A stretch of 64,000 nt of DNA from Sphingobacterium sp. R2 (GCF_040760075.1 NZ_CP142884.1:2170001-2234000), one strand, 5' to 3'. Positions 18,662 through 27,816 are shown, numbered from the stretch's first letter. Notes: a model not told the origin generated them from the letters alone. Numbers and translations are program-made.

Positions 18662-19846
18662 TTAAAAATCAAAGTATTTCATATAATTATCCAGATCCTT
18701 ATCGCCTCGGCCAGAAAGACAGATAACGACGGTCTCATCACCTTTAAAAGGAATTTTCTCTAAATAAGCAAGCGCATGGGCACTTTCAATAGCCGGTATG
18801 ATACCTTCTAAACGTGTAAGTTCAAGACCGGCACGCATGGCTTCGTCATCAGTTACACTGACGTAGCTACCTCTACCGGATTTGAATAACCAGGCGTGCT
18901 GCGGACCAATTCCGGGATAGTCGAGCCCAGCGGATATGGAATACGGTTCTATGACCTGACCATCTGCTGTCTGCATGAGGAGGGAGCGACTTCCATGCAA
19001 GACTCCTTCTTTTCCTAACGCTGTTGTAGCTGCGGATTCGCCTGAATCAACACCGTGACCTGCGGCCTCTACGGCATACAATTGAACCGATTCTTCATCT
19101 AAGTAATGATAGAACATCCCTGCCGCATTGGAGCCTCCTCCAACACAAGCCAATACGATATCTGGATTTTCTCTTCCTGTTTTTGTCAAGAGCTGTTTTT
19201 TAGTTTCTTCAGAAATAATTGACTGAAAGCGAGCAACCATATCGGGATAAGGGTGTGGTCCCACAACCGACCCAATGATATAATGGGTGTCGACAGGGTT
19301 GTTGATCCAATCCCTTAACGCTTCATTGGTGGCATCCTTTAGTGTTTTGGAGCCCGATGTCGCAGGAATAACTTCGGCACCCATCATTTTCATCCGTGCT
19401 ACATTTGGAGCTTGACGCTGAATATCAACTTCTCCCATGTACACTGCACATTGTATCCCTTTCAGCGCACAAACGGTAGCTGTGGCAACGCCATGCTGTC
19501 CTGCGCCTGTCTCCGCGATGATGCGCTTTTTACCCAGGCGTTCCGCTAATAGAATTTGGCCAATGGTATTGTTGATTTTATGCGCTCCGGTATGGTTTAG
19601 ATCCTCCCGTTTTAAGTAAATCGTATTTCCATATTTTTGAGAAAGACGCTTGGCATGATATAACGGAGAAGGGCGTCCGACATAATCTCTTAGCAGTTGG
19701 TTAAATTCCTCCTGAAAGCTCTCTTCTTCGATAATTTTGAGATATTCTTCACGTAGCTCTTTCACATTTGGATAGAGCATCTCAGGGATATAGGCTCCTC
19801 CAAAGGGACCATAATATCCTTTTTCATTGACTTGATATATACTCAT
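18662..19846 (-). CDS. trpB: Tryptophan synthase beta chain
   Basis: 394 residues, PLP-dependent. The PLP lysine is in [16 protein letters not shown]; the phosphate-binding loop is [12 protein letters not shown]; the glutamate and serine sites ([16 protein letters not shown]) are present. It condenses indole with serine to tryptophan. The start overlaps the trpF stop by 4 bases (ATGA-type), indicating translational coupling in the trp operon. Confidence 0.97.
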   Translation of the reverse strand: MSIYQVNEKGYYGPFGGAYIPEMLYPNVKELREEYLKIIEEESFQEEFNQLLRDYVGRPSPLYHAKRLSQKYGNTIYLKREDLNHTGAHKINNTIGQILLAERLGKKRIIAETGAGQHGVATATVCALKGIQCAVYMGEVDIQRQAPNVARMKMMGAEVIPATSGSKTLKDATNEALRDWINNPVDTHYIIGSVVGPHPYPDMVARFQSIISEETKKQLLTKTGRENPDIVLACVGGGSNAAGMFYHYLDEESVQLYAVEAAGHGVDSGESAATTALGKEGVLHGSRSLLMQTADGQVIEPYSISAGLDYPGIGPQHAWLFKSGRGSYVSVTDDEAMRAGLELTRLEGIIPAIESAHALAYLEKIPFKGDETVVICLSGRGDKDLDNYMKYFDF

Positions 19847-20469
19847 TTTTTAATAGTATTTATACTTTGGCTTAATAGCTCAATATCTTTTAAGCCGGGT
19901 TCTACTTCAAATTTTGAATTTAAATCCAATGCATATAGCCGTGGATCATTTCTTTCTAGCGCTGTTTTAATATTTTCGGGATCCAAACCACCGCTAAGAA
20001 AATAGGGGGTAGTAAGTTTGTATTGGTCCAGGAGGGACCAGTCAAATTGTAATCCTGTACCGCCGTAAGAACTGCTTTTCGTATCAAATAAAAAGTAATC
20101 TATAGTATTAGCGTAAGAATCTAAAGCTTTCCAATCAAAATCTTGATCAACTCCGAAAGCTTTGACGATCGTCGCTTTTGATTTTTCTTTCAATTCGCGG
20201 CAGAATTCTACAGATTCGTCTCCATGTAGCTGAATTGCATTTAATTTAAATTCAGTTTTTTTAATAAGGATTTCTGAGAGACTTGCATTGACGAAAACTC
20301 CAACCTTGTTTAGGTTCTCAAGCTCTCTTACATATATTGAAGAGTTTTCGCCAACGTAACGTTTGGATTGATCATAAAATATAAATCCCATATAGTCCAC
20401 TCCCAGAGAAGCAACAGCCGCTATATTATCGGGATATTTCATACCACAAACTTTTACTTTGACCGCCAT
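19843..20469 (-). CDS. trpF: Phosphoribosylanthranilate isomerase
   Basis: 208 residues, TIM barrel. The catalytic [10 protein letters not shown] at the N-terminus, QLHGDES in the middle and [16 protein letters not shown] at the C-terminus are diagnostic. It converts N-(5-phosphoribosyl)anthranilate to CdRP. It follows trpD with a single intervening base. In many Bacteroidota trpC lies between trpD and trpF, but here there is no room for it. Confidence 0.96.
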   Translation of the reverse strand: MAVKVKVCGMKYPDNIAAVASLGVDYMGFIFYDQSKRYVGENSSIYVRELENLNKVGVFVNASLSEILIKKTEFKLNAIQLHGDESVEFCRELKEKSKATIVKAFGVDQDFDWKALDSYANTIDYFLFDTKSSSYGGTGLQFDWSLLDQYKLTTPYFLSGGLDPENIKTALERNDPRLYALDLNSKFEVEPGLKDIELLSQSINTIKK

Positions 20470-20470
20470 T

Positions 20471-21460
20471 TTATTTTTTGATTATTTTTTGGAAACTGCG
20501 CAGGGCTTTCCCTTCCATCAATGAACTTTCTGCTTCATAAAAACAGTCGCCAAAAGTTTTTTCGGGTTTAAAGGTCTTAATCGCAAATGCGGCGTTGGTC
20601 AAAACAACATTGTTCTGCACATCTGTACCCTGATTGTTCAATATCGATAAGAATGTCCGGGCGGCATCTGCTATCGTTTCACCACCCGTCAATTCCTGTG
20701 CTGAGACTGGGGTAAAACCAAGCTCTTCCATGCTATAGTAATTCTCTCCTTGGTTGTTGATTACCTTAAAATCACCGGTCATGGATATCTCGTCATAACC
20801 GTCCAATGCATGGATAATGGAATATTGTTTGTTTGTATTTTGGTATAGGTAACCATACAGTCTTGCTAATTCTAAACTAAATACACCAACGGACTGAAAT
20901 CTTGGATTGGAGGGATTTGTCAACGGTCCCAGCATATTAAAGAAAGTCTTAACACCCAATGCACGACGTATTGGGGCAACTGTTTTCATAGCAGGGTGAA
21001 ACAATGGCGCATGAAGGAAACAGATATTGGCTTCATCAAGCTGGCGTAGAAGTTCAGACTTGTCGTTGCTGAATTGGTAGCCTAGATATTCCATGACATT
21101 GGATGAACCACAGCTTGAAGATACTCCGATATTACCGTGTTTTGCGACATGGTAACCAGCTCCAGCTGTGATAAAAGATGCTATTGTTGAGATATTAAAG
21201 GTATTTTTACCATCACCACCTGTACCACAAAGGTCAATTAAATCATAACCGTTAAAATCCAGCTTGAGGCATAAATCATACATCGCATCTCTAAACCCGC
21301 CAAGCTCTTCAACGCGAATACTGCGCATACCATAAGCAGTCATAAATGCCGCAATTTGGTGACTGTCATATTTGCCCATGGCAATATTGGTTAGAATCTC
21401 GTAGGCTTCTTGCCGAGAAAATGTCTTGTATTCAAATAAATGCGCTAAAATTTCTTTCAT
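20471..21460 (-). CDS. trpD: Anthranilate phosphoribosyltransferase
   Basis: 329 residues. The PRPP-binding LCGTGGDGKNTFNIST and the KHGNIGVSSSCGSSNVME segment are characteristic. It transfers phosphoribose to anthranilate. It is the first structural gene after the trp attenuator; its ATG lies only about 12 bases beyond the attenuator T-run. trpE and trpG, the genes for its substrate supply, are not upstream. Confidence 0.97.
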   Translation of the reverse strand: MKEILAHLFEYKTFSRQEAYEILTNIAMGKYDSHQIAAFMTAYGMRSIRVEELGGFRDAMYDLCLKLDFNGYDLIDLCGTGGDGKNTFNISTIASFITAGAGYHVAKHGNIGVSSSCGSSNVMEYLGYQFSNDKSELLRQLDEANICFLHAPLFHPAMKTVAPIRRALGVKTFFNMLGPLTNPSNPRFQSVGVFSLELARLYGYLYQNTNKQYSIIHALDGYDEISMTGDFKVINNQGENYYSMEELGFTPVSAQELTGGETIADAARTFLSILNNQGTDVQNNVVLTNAAFAIKTFKPEKTFGDCFYEAESSLMEGKALRSFQKIIKK

Positions 21461-21472
21461 GGTAATTTAAAT

Positions 21473-21565
21473 AAAAAAGGCTTACCTTATTTAGGCAAGC
21501 CCATCATATCTTGATGTATTAATCAAATAATGCAATAGGAGTTTGCCACAACGTTATTCGTTGTG
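21473..21565 (-). promoter_or_regulatory. trp transcription attenuator (pause, antiterminator and terminator stems)
   Basis: Three mutually exclusive pairings can be drawn on the minus strand. (1) CACAACG / CGTTGTG, arms 21559-21565 and 21547-21553, loop 5, overlapping the end of the leader peptide. (2) Antiterminator: GGCAAACTC (21539-21547) with GGGCTTGCC (21494-21502), 8 of 9 positions pairing including one G-U. (3) Terminator: GGCTTGCC (21494-21501) with GGTAAGCC (21479-21486), then six T (21473-21478). When Trp is plentiful, the ribosome finishes the leader and stem 3 ends transcription; stalling at the Trp codons frees segment 2. This is the classical ribosome-mediated design. Confidence 0.88.
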
Positions 21566-21601
21566 CCACCACCAAGCTTTATTTGATACAGTTATTATCA
21601 T
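21554..21601 (-). CDS. trpL: trp leader peptide (MIITVSNKAWWWHNE)
   Basis: A 15-codon frame starts with ATG at 21601 and stops with TAA at 21554-21556. It contains three consecutive TGG Trp codons (residues 10-12) just ahead of the stop. The stop lies in the loop of the first attenuator hairpin, and the Trp codons abut its 5' arm, where a stalled ribosome would prevent that hairpin. Position, content and following structures all match a trp operon leader peptide. It is too short for normal gene finding. Confidence 0.88.
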   Translation of the reverse strand: MIITVSNKAWWWHNE

Positions 21602-21618
21602 TGTTATTTTTATTAATA

Positions 21619-21649
21619 CAAATATGGTTGATAGAATTATAAAATGCAA
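21619..21649 (-). promoter_or_regulatory. Candidate trp operon promoter
   Basis: Minus strand: TTG (21647-21649), 20-base spacer, CATATTTG (21619-21626), one mismatch to the Bacteroidota -7 box TAnnTTTG. Transcription would start roughly 10-15 bases before the leader-peptide ATG, as expected for an attenuated operon. The remaining bases up to 21810 hold nothing I recognise. Confidence 0.5.
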
Positions 21650-21810
21650 GTGTTTTTATTGAAAAATTTTTAAGAAAGCATCATTAGCTTAATATTGCTT
21701 ACAAATATGTTGTAAAGTATAATTTGGTAAGAGTGTATTAATGTTGCTCTGACGGCGAAATTTGAGCGAAGGACACATAGACGGTCCGTTAAATAGGCGC
21801 ACAAAGAAAA

Positions 21811-22278
21811 TTAATAAAAAACAAAATGAGCTTTGTTATTGCCTTTGGAGACTAATGTGAGCGATGCAATTTTTTTATCACGAATGACTACAGCAAATAC
21901 AAAACGTTTGAGATATTTGACAAAGTAAACTTGCTGCGGGTCAATACCTTCTAGATCTATGTCGCTTGTTTCTTTCCTTCCCGCTTGATCAAAGCTTAGA
22001 TATTCCAATTTTTTAATATCCTTACTTTGTATATTTATCCTGACTTCATCAATACTCGCCAATAAGTACTCCTGCATATCTTTCTCTTGTTTTTCTGCTG
22101 TTATTAGGTCTTGACTTAAAATAATATCGGTAGCTAGCGTTGGATCATTTAATCGATGGACGAACCTTTTTAAAACAACACTATTTTCATTGGCAATTTG
22201 TTGTTCTTGTGCAAATGAGCTTTGGATAACTATACAGCTTATAAACAAAAACAATAATAGTTTTAATTTAATCTTCAT
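21811..22278 (-). CDS. Secreted hypothetical protein
   Basis: 155 residues. A signal peptide is clear (KIKLKLLLFLFISC followed by SSFAQ, cleavage about residue 23). The mature part is about 130 residues of mixed charged and hydrophobic segments with no motif I recognise, ending in an aromatic HFVFY. Not obviously linked to its neighbours: it lies between the trp leader and a DUF2795 gene, all on the minus strand but with gaps of more than 140 bases. Function unknown. Confidence 0.7.
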   Translation of the reverse strand: MKIKLKLLLFLFISCIVIQSSFAQEQQIANENSVVLKRFVHRLNDPTLATDIILSQDLITAEKQEKDMQEYLLASIDEVRINIQSKDIKKLEYLSFDQAGRKETSDIDLEGIDPQQVYFVKYLKRFVFAVVIRDKKIASLTLVSKGNNKAHFVFY

Positions 22279-22392
22279 ACCTATGAGACTTGTCTTTATT
22301 AAAATGGATTAAAACTATAAAATAAAAACCTTTTGATACCGCATGCAAGCTACACTGTATCGTCTACGAATGGCAAGAGTAGCCCTAAATAA

Positions 22393-22419
22393 AAAACGCC
22401 TTTATTTTAAAGGCGTTTT
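22393..22419 (-). terminator. Terminator after the DUF2795 gene
   Basis: AAAACGCCTTT / AAAGGCGTTTT stem with T-runs on both sides, 8 bases past the stop of the small gene at 22427. Confidence 0.85.
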
Positions 22420-22426
22420 CTATTTT

Positions 22427-22648
22427 TTAGTATTCATCTTCATTGAAGAAGAAATCGTCTTTTGTTGGATAGTCGGGCCAAATTTCTTCGATATTTTCAT
22501 ATGGCTCGCCATCATCCTCAAGAGATTGTAAGTTTTCAATCACCTCAACAGGTGCACCCGAACGAATAGCGTAATCGATTAATTCATCTTTTGTTGCTGG
22601 CCACGGTGCATCTTCTAGATGCGAAGCTAATTCTAATGTCCAATACAT
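22427..22648 (-). CDS. DUF2795 domain protein
   Basis: 73 residues, acidic and soluble. MYWTLELASHLEDAPWPATKDELIDYAIRSGAP is the typical start of the DUF2795 proteins common in Bacteroidota, followed by an acidic tail (PDYPTKDDFFFNEDEY). The family has a small helical fold (WPATKDELI...A...G.P) that resembles a DNA- or RNA-binding-size domain, but no role is established. It has its own promoter (22678-22707) and terminator, so it is a monocistronic gene. Confidence 0.85.
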   Translation of the reverse strand: MYWTLELASHLEDAPWPATKDELIDYAIRSGAPVEVIENLQSLEDDGEPYENIEEIWPDYPTKDDFFFNEDEY

Positions 22649-22677
22649 ATAAAAACAATTTAAGTTCTCTATTTTCG

Positions 22678-22707
22678 CAAAACTATGATTTAATTTAACT
22701 TAAGCAA
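22678..22707 (-). promoter_or_regulatory. Promoter of the DUF2795 gene
   Basis: Minus strand: TTG (22705-22707), 19-base spacer, TAGTTTTG (22678-22685), a full match to TAnnTTTG. It lies 30 bases upstream of the ATG. Confidence 0.6.
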
Positions 22708-22770
22708 GTAAATTGCATGTTATTTTTGAGCTTGTAGTCTAAGTTATTGATTTATAACTATATAATATTT

Positions 22771-23529
22771 TTAAATATTCTCGAAATCACTTCCCTTTTC
22801 ATTTAAAGCATTCAATCTTGGGGACACTGATTTTATATCTGGATTAGGATAATCATTTTCAATCAGCCCATCGCGCATACGTACAATACGATGTGCATGT
22901 AATGCGATATCTTCTTCGTGTGTAACTAGAATAATGGTATTACCTTTGGAGTGAATTTCTTCCAGTAGACCCATAATTTCAATAGAAGTTTTGGTGTCAA
23001 GGTTTCCTGTTGGCTCATCGGCAAGTATAATGGAAGGATCGTTGATCAATGCTCTTGCAACAGCAACACGTTGTCGTTGTCCGCCTGAGAGTTCGTTAGG
23101 TCTATGATCCATACGGTGTCCTAAGCCAACACTTTCCAACGCTGCAGTGGCTTTTTCCTCACGTCTATTTTTATTATAGCCCGCGTAAATTAGGGGAAGC
23201 GCAACATTTTCAAGTGCTGTATTCTTTGGTAATAGGTTAAATGTTTGAAAGACAAAACCAATTTCTTTGTTCCTTACTTCTGCAAGTTCATCGTCAGTCA
23301 TGTCACTCACATTAATCCCATTGAGGATGTATTCTCCTCGGCTTGGCGTATCCAAGCAACCTAGAATATTCATTAACGTGGATTTTCCTGAGCCCGAGGG
23401 CCCCATTAAGGCGACAAATTCTCCTTTATGGATATTGAGCGTTACGGAGCTTAAGGCATGAATTGTTTCAGCGCCAATCTGGTATTCTCTGGCAATATCC
23501 TTGATTTCGATTAAGATCTTTCCTGACAT
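22771..23529 (-). CDS. ABC transporter ATP-binding protein, LolD/MacB type
   Basis: 252 residues. Walker [11 protein letters not shown]-loop FQTFNLLP, signature [13 protein letters not shown], Walker [11 protein letters not shown] and H-loop LVTHEED are intact. The sequence is of the LolD/MacB/FtsE class, which works with FtsX-like permeases in lipoprotein release, efflux or envelope work. No permease gene is adjacent; instead it overlaps the upstream plsC gene by 19 bases, so the two are translationally linked. A C-terminal extension of about 25 residues follows the H-loop region. Confidence 0.9.
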   Translation of the reverse strand: MSGKILIEIKDIAREYQIGAETIHALSSVTLNIHKGEFVALMGPSGSGKSTLMNILGCLDTPSRGEYILNGINVSDMTDDELAEVRNKEIGFVFQTFNLLPKNTALENVALPLIYAGYNKNRREEKATAALESVGLGHRMDHRPNELSGGQRQRVAVARALINDPSIILADEPTGNLDTKTSIEIMGLLEEIHSKGNTIILVTHEEDIALHAHRIVRMRDGLIENDYPNPDIKSVSPRLNALNEKGSDFENI

Positions 23530-24302
23530 ATTTTTTGGAGATTCTCTAGGTTATGAAAATACGATTTATTCTTCATAATCCAATAAGAATGCATTTTGTC
23601 ATATACCACTTTTTCTAGTTCTGATGCATTATCATCGTTAAAATTTGTTGTTTCTATCGGATTGAACACATGAATTTTAACAACTCCTGGTCTGGAGCCC
23701 CTTTTTGATCCATCATCGAAAAAGATATCCCAGGCATTTTCTATGATAATGGGCACTGTGGGAACATCATTCTGAACGGCGATTCGAAAGGCTCCGGATT
23801 TAAATGCGTGAATCTGTGGAGGGAAACTATCATCGATTTTTCCTTCTGGAAAGATAACGACACTTCTGCCATTTCGGACGAGTTCATTGGCACGTTGAAA
23901 AGCCTTGAAAGAAGATACTTTACTTTTTCTTGTGACCGGAATGTCTATTGTTTTAAAAAAAATGCGTGTAACCGGATTTTTAAGCAGAGAAGCTTTTCCA
24001 ATAAATGAAAAAGGAGCGGGGCACAAGTAGGTGAGGGCTGTTATATCCAACACGGAGGTATGATTGGGGCACAATACCATGGAACGATTCCAATCTATTT
24101 TTGATTCATAGGTCACCTTGAAAAATACACCCGCTAGGGCAGAACCACCAATCGATACCCAGCGCCGCATACGGGCAATCCGAGCATAATTTTTTTCAGG
24201 GCGTCGTGCTAAAAAATAGATATAAGGGAAAAACAGAAGAAAAACAAGTAGAACGCTGATAAAATACCAATACCGATGGAGTTTTTTGAGCAATAAGATC
24301 AT
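23511..24302 (-). CDS. plsC: 1-acyl-sn-glycerol-3-phosphate acyltransferase
   Basis: 263 residues. An N-terminal membrane helix (about 10-30) is followed by the acyltransferase motifs: NHTSVLD (H-x4-D), the central GKASLLKNP and FPEGKIDDS. It acylates lysophosphatidic acid in phospholipid synthesis at the inner membrane. It overlaps the ABC ATPase gene downstream. Other lysophospholipid acyltransferases share these motifs, so the exact acceptor is inferred. Confidence 0.88.
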   Translation of the reverse strand: MILLLKKLHRYWYFISVLLVFLLFFPYIYFLARRPEKNYARIARMRRWVSIGGSALAGVFFKVTYESKIDWNRSMVLCPNHTSVLDITALTYLCPAPFSFIGKASLLKNPVTRIFFKTIDIPVTRKSKVSSFKAFQRANELVRNGRSVVIFPEGKIDDSFPPQIHAFKSGAFRIAVQNDVPTVPIIIENAWDIFFDDGSKRGSRPGVVKIHVFNPIETTNFNDDNASELEKVVYDKMHSYWIMKNKSYFHNLENLQKICQERS

Positions 24303-24368
24303 ACAAGTCGACTAATTTTGACCTAAAGTAAAGAAAGAAAATGGATAATTAATTATACATTTTCTTTT

Positions 24369-25283
24369 TTAGTCTACTGTAAACCCATATTTCTTGTAAA
24401 TATCCTTGGCCGTTGCAGAGTTTATGAATTTTAAGAAGTCATCTGCTGCCTGTGCATGGGACGCGTTTTTCAGTTTTGCAGCAACGTAAGTTGCAGCTGT
24501 ATTTTGTGCATCCGGAATGATAATGCCTTCGACAGGATGGCCGATTAGTTTTTGGTAAACGACTTCAGAAGCCCAAACTGGAGCCGCATCAGCCTGTCCA
24601 TACAATACACGCATGGGGCTTTCGCGATGGTGGATCTTAGTCAGATAAGTGCTGCCGTCTTTGACCTTATCTTCCATGATTTTTTTGACAAGTTGTTCGC
24701 CCCCAGCTTTTCTATAGGATGCTTTGATCTGCTCCCCAATTCCTTCCCATTGGGGATTAGGCATGCTGATACGAACTTTGTCATTACCCAGATCATTCAA
24801 TGTGCTGATATTAGCGGGATTTCCTTTTGGAACCATCAAACAGATATTGTTATAGCAATACACCTGTGTATGGCTAAAATAATCTGCCATTTCGTTGATC
24901 GCCCGTTTACTCGCTGTGTAAATATCGGGTTTATGCGTAATGCGTAGATTGCCTATCGTGACTGAACCGCCTTTAATCTGCTTGGCTAAAATGCCTGGTG
25001 GCAGTGTTTCAACAAAAATACGTTTGTATTGTGGGTATTCTTTTTTGAATGCTGCAAGTAGATCATCGACAACCATAAATTGATTGCCCGCGAAAAAGAC
25101 AGTAAGCTGCGGATTCTCGATATCACCATATAAATCTGGAATATTGTCTATCCCGGGGACCGTAAAGTTTAAAGCCGATTCTGGTGGATTATTCCAGGGG
25201 GGATCAAAACGATGTTCTTGTGCCTTAATTTCATGGGCCCCCAATAATGCTATTGTTAGACCAAGCAATAGAAAATTTCTCAT
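24369..25283 (-). CDS. Periplasmic ModA-like substrate-binding protein
   Basis: 304 residues with a signal peptide (to about 21, EIKAQ). The fold reads as a type II periplasmic binding protein: QLTVFFAGNQFMVVDDLLAAFKKEYP at the start, then AINEMADYFSHTQVY and a C-terminal AADDFLKFINSATAKDIYKKYGF, all usual for the molybdate/anion-binding SBP group. No ABC permease or ATPase is next to it. It lies 6 bases after a DsrE-like gene and a TsdA-like cytochrome in one minus-strand unit, so it may bind an anion for redox chemistry rather than feed a transporter. Ligand unknown. Confidence 0.8.
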   Translation of the reverse strand: MRNFLLLGLTIALLGAHEIKAQEHRFDPPWNNPPESALNFTVPGIDNIPDLYGDIENPQLTVFFAGNQFMVVDDLLAAFKKEYPQYKRIFVETLPPGILAKQIKGGSVTIGNLRITHKPDIYTASKRAINEMADYFSHTQVYCYNNICLMVPKGNPANISTLNDLGNDKVRISMPNPQWEGIGEQIKASYRKAGGEQLVKKIMEDKVKDGSTYLTKIHHRESPMRVLYGQADAAPVWASEVVYQKLIGHPVEGIIIPDAQNTAATYVAAKLKNASHAQAADDFLKFINSATAKDIYKKYGFTVD

Positions 25284-25289
25284 TATACT

Positions 25290-25760
25290 TTATGGTTTAA
25301 CGATAATCCACCCTTCATTTGCTCTTAAGATTAATTCACCATTTCCGCTAGGCACATAGCCTATAAAATCAAATAGTTCTTCTTTGGCAATATGTTTCTC
25401 TTCCAACGTATTAAGGCATTGCGCTACGATAACGCCTTTTTCGACCAGGTCTTTCAAAGGTTTCTCATATTGGCTGTTCTTTTTTAGGTAAGCTTCGGTA
25501 CCACCGGAAAATGCAACCAATTCAATTTGTAAACGTCCTTTTAACCGTGGGTCTTTCAAGACATTGTTAATATTGCGAATTGCTTTTTCGATTGTTTTTG
25601 GATCATTGCTGTCCAGCTGATAAATGGCTTTATACGCTTTTTTCTTTGCAACGGCACCGCTGTAATGATGGTTATTGAGCAACAATTTATTGTCCTGTGC
25701 TTTCGCTTGAATAGTCATTATCACTACTAGAATGCAAGCGATTGTAAATTGTTTTTTCAT
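25290..25760 (-). CDS. Periplasmic DsrE/DsrF-like protein
   Basis: 156 residues with a signal peptide (to about 21, QAKAQ). The body shows AIYQLDSNDPKTIEKAIRNI, LQIELVAFSGGTEAYL and GVIVAQCLNTLEE, typical of the DsrE-like family (COG1416 type). The single Cys in the AQC segment is the position that carries sulfur in DsrE relatives. The family takes part in sulfur relay. An exported version beside a dihaem cytochrome and an anion-binding protein suggests periplasmic sulfur chemistry. Enzymatic role is not proven. Confidence 0.82.
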   Translation of the reverse strand: MKKQFTIACILVVIMTIQAKAQDNKLLLNNHHYSGAVAKKKAYKAIYQLDSNDPKTIEKAIRNINNVLKDPRLKGRLQIELVAFSGGTEAYLKKNSQYEKPLKDLVEKGVIVAQCLNTLEEKHIAKEELFDFIGYVPSGNGELILRANEGWIIVKP

Positions 25761-25791
25761 ATTTATTATTGATTTAATGGGGTATTTATGT

Positions 25792-26772
25792 TTAAAAATT
25801 AAAAGGTCCGAGTTTATGTTGTTCTATACTAACGTTATCGGAATAAGGTGGATAGGGGCTATCTTTTGGTTTTTTAATTAGATTAGGATAGTCCAATTGC
25901 TTGTTTGTTTTTTGTGGTCTATCGAAAGAATTGATATATGCTGCGACATCATAGGCCTCGTCGTCTTTCAACTGAGGTGCATCATAAGTTGCGCCTAAAG
26001 GCATATTGGCTTTGATAAAACGAGCCGCGGTAAGCAATCGTGCCATTCCAGCACCATCATTGTAGCTGTCATTACCCCATAAGGGAGGATATTGATACCC
26101 TTTTCCCGCTGTTTGAGGTAGTCCCTGACCATCCTTTCCATGACAACTTGTACATTTATTCTCAAAGACCAATTGACCATGTTTCAAGTCCGCAGCACGA
26201 TTGGGGATATCCATTTTTATAAATCCTTGGCCTGCTAACCGACCTTTATTAACGGTATTTACGCTGATGTTCTTGATATAGGTGATAATGGCTCTCATTT
26301 CCTTGCTATTTTCAGGAATGGCTCGGCCGTTCATGCTTCGCTCAAAGCAACCGTTGATGCGCTCTTCAAGTGATTCAACCTTATTTTCCCTTGCGATGTA
26401 CGTTGGGAAGACATTGGTGAGCCCGACATAAGGGGCAGCAAAAGCCTTTGTGCCCCCATTGAGATGGCAGCTGCTGCAGGCAAGCTTGTTTCCAATTTTG
26501 ACCTCCCTATCATAGAAATAATCGTATGTATTTTTGATGAGCTTTTCACCATAATTGGCCATTTTACCTTCGGGATTATCTTTGAAAGCGATTTTCTTAA
26601 ACTGTGAAACGTGCGTAATAAGGGAATCGTTGTGTATTTCAATAGCATCTGTTTGCCTTTGGTGTTCTTCATATTTTAACGGAAATACACATAAAGTTGT
26701 ACAGGTAATCACCAACGCTACAATGATCCAGCTGAGTGCCTTTAAGTGATTTGTAAGTTTCTTATAATCCAT
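25792..26772 (-). CDS. Dihaem cytochrome c, TsdA-like
   Basis: 326 residues. One N-terminal membrane anchor (about 12-31), then two c-type haem sites: CSSCH at 99-103 and CTSCH at 207-211. Between them SLEERINGCFERSMNG places a Cys at 142, matching the region that supplies a haem-ligating Cys in thiosulfate dehydrogenase (TsdA). The C-terminal half has Met candidates near ANMPLGATYD. A thiosulfate/tetrathionate or related sulfur-oxyanion redox enzyme is likely. It heads the unit cytochrome-DsrE-binding protein, just downstream of a LysR regulator. CAAATCTA at 26791-26798 gives a candidate -7 box on its strand. Confidence 0.85.
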   Translation of the reverse strand: MDYKKLTNHLKALSWIIVALVITCTTLCVFPLKYEEHQRQTDAIEIHNDSLITHVSQFKKIAFKDNPEGKMANYGEKLIKNTYDYFYDREVKIGNKLACSSCHLNGGTKAFAAPYVGLTNVFPTYIARENKVESLEERINGCFERSMNGRAIPENSKEMRAIITYIKNISVNTVNKGRLAGQGFIKMDIPNRAADLKHGQLVFENKCTSCHGKDGQGLPQTAGKGYQYPPLWGNDSYNDGAGMARLLTAARFIKANMPLGATYDAPQLKDDEAYDVAAYINSFDRPQKTNKQLDYPNLIKKPKDSPYPPYSDNVSIEQHKLGPFNF

Positions 26773-26852
26773 TACGCTAATTCATTTCTACAAATCTAAG
26801 CGCCTCTAATCTGTAATTAAAACGACGTTTGTTTATGAGACATAACATTTGG

Positions 26853-27755
26853 TTATAACTTGAGGTTTTGCCGTAGACAGAATTGCAGAAACTGGTTGGG
26901 CGTACCGGCAAGTCCTCCATATAAATGGGTAAAATAGAAATAACGTTCTATTGTCAATTGCGGGATATCGACAATGATCAATAAATTATTTAACACTTCT
27001 TTTTGAACTGTATGAATCGATAAAAAAGCAAAGCTATTGCGACGGGCAAGATAGCCTTTGATACTCTCTGTTGAAGGCAAGATCATTTCTATCTGTACTT
27101 CGGATAGATTGATGCGGTTATCTTTTAGTGCATTCTCTATAATTGTTCGTGTACCCGAGCCCTGCTCGCGTAGTACCAAAGGTAAGCGTGTAATATCGGA
27201 TAATGTTAGATTTTTCAATTGAGCTAATAATGGGTTTTGGCTATTTGTGACTAAGACGAGTTCATCCTTCATAAAAGGAATGTATTTTAGGGCCCGGTTG
27301 TCGGTAGACCCTTCCGTAATACCTAAATCCAATGTTCTATCGATAAGCTGTTCCTCAATACTGCGGCTGTTGGATTGAAAAGATTGGATACAATTGTTGG
27401 GATATTGCGATAGAAAATCGGCAAGTAGAGCAGGTAAAACATATTGGGATATGGTTGTGCTCGCTCCTAAAACCAGATTCCCTTTTCTTCCTTCCTGTAA
27501 TTCCTGTATTTCTTGGCCAGCCTGATTATAAAGTGTTATAATTTGTTGGGCATATTTATATAAAATTTGACCTGCATCAGTGAGATTGAGATTATTTCCC
27601 TTTCGTTCGAAAAGCGGTATTCCGAGTCTCTTTTCCAGTTCTTGGATATTTTTGCTTACTGCAGGTTGCGAGATGAAGAGTGCCGAAGCCGTTTTGGTGA
27701 AATTAAGGTGCTGCGCTGCAGTATAAAAAACAATTAAGCGAAAATCAAAATCCAT
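26853..27755 (-). CDS. LysR-type transcriptional regulator
   Basis: 300 residues. The N-terminal winged helix-turn-helix (about 1-60: YTAAQHLNFTKTASALFISQPAVSKNIQELEKRLGIPLFER) is standard; an effector-binding domain follows (about 90-295). It lies 80 bases upstream of the TsdA-like cytochrome on the same strand, so it may regulate that operon and be expressed just ahead of it. Its upstream neighbour ends with a strong terminator, so it needs its own promoter, which I could not pinpoint. The inducer is unknown; related regulators such as CysB/CysL respond to sulfur metabolites. Confidence 0.9.
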   Translation of the reverse strand: MDFDFRLIVFYTAAQHLNFTKTASALFISQPAVSKNIQELEKRLGIPLFERKGNNLNLTDAGQILYKYAQQIITLYNQAGQEIQELQEGRKGNLVLGASTTISQYVLPALLADFLSQYPNNCIQSFQSNSRSIEEQLIDRTLDLGITEGSTDNRALKYIPFMKDELVLVTNSQNPLLAQLKNLTLSDITRLPLVLREQGSGTRTIIENALKDNRINLSEVQIEMILPSTESIKGYLARRNSFAFLSIHTVQKEVLNNLLIIVDIPQLTIERYFYFTHLYGGLAGTPNQFLQFCLRQNLKL

Positions 27756-27760
27756 AAAAC

Positions 27761-27801
27761 GATAAAGGGTTATTTCTAAAATTTAAAAATAACCCTTTAT
27801 C
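27761..27801 (-). terminator. Terminator of the M20 dipeptidase
   Basis: Perfect 15-bp stem (GATAAAGGGTTATTT / AAATAACCCTTTATC, arms 27761-27775 and 27787-27801) with an 11-base loop, 16 bases after the M20 stop. Confidence 0.75.
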
Positions 27802-27816
27802 TAATGAAAAACTAAA

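Noticed and set aside
22343..22531. 62-codon plus-strand frame
   Set aside because: Antisense to the DUF2795 gene and its terminator; hydrophobic only because of the complement of an acidic protein and T-runs.
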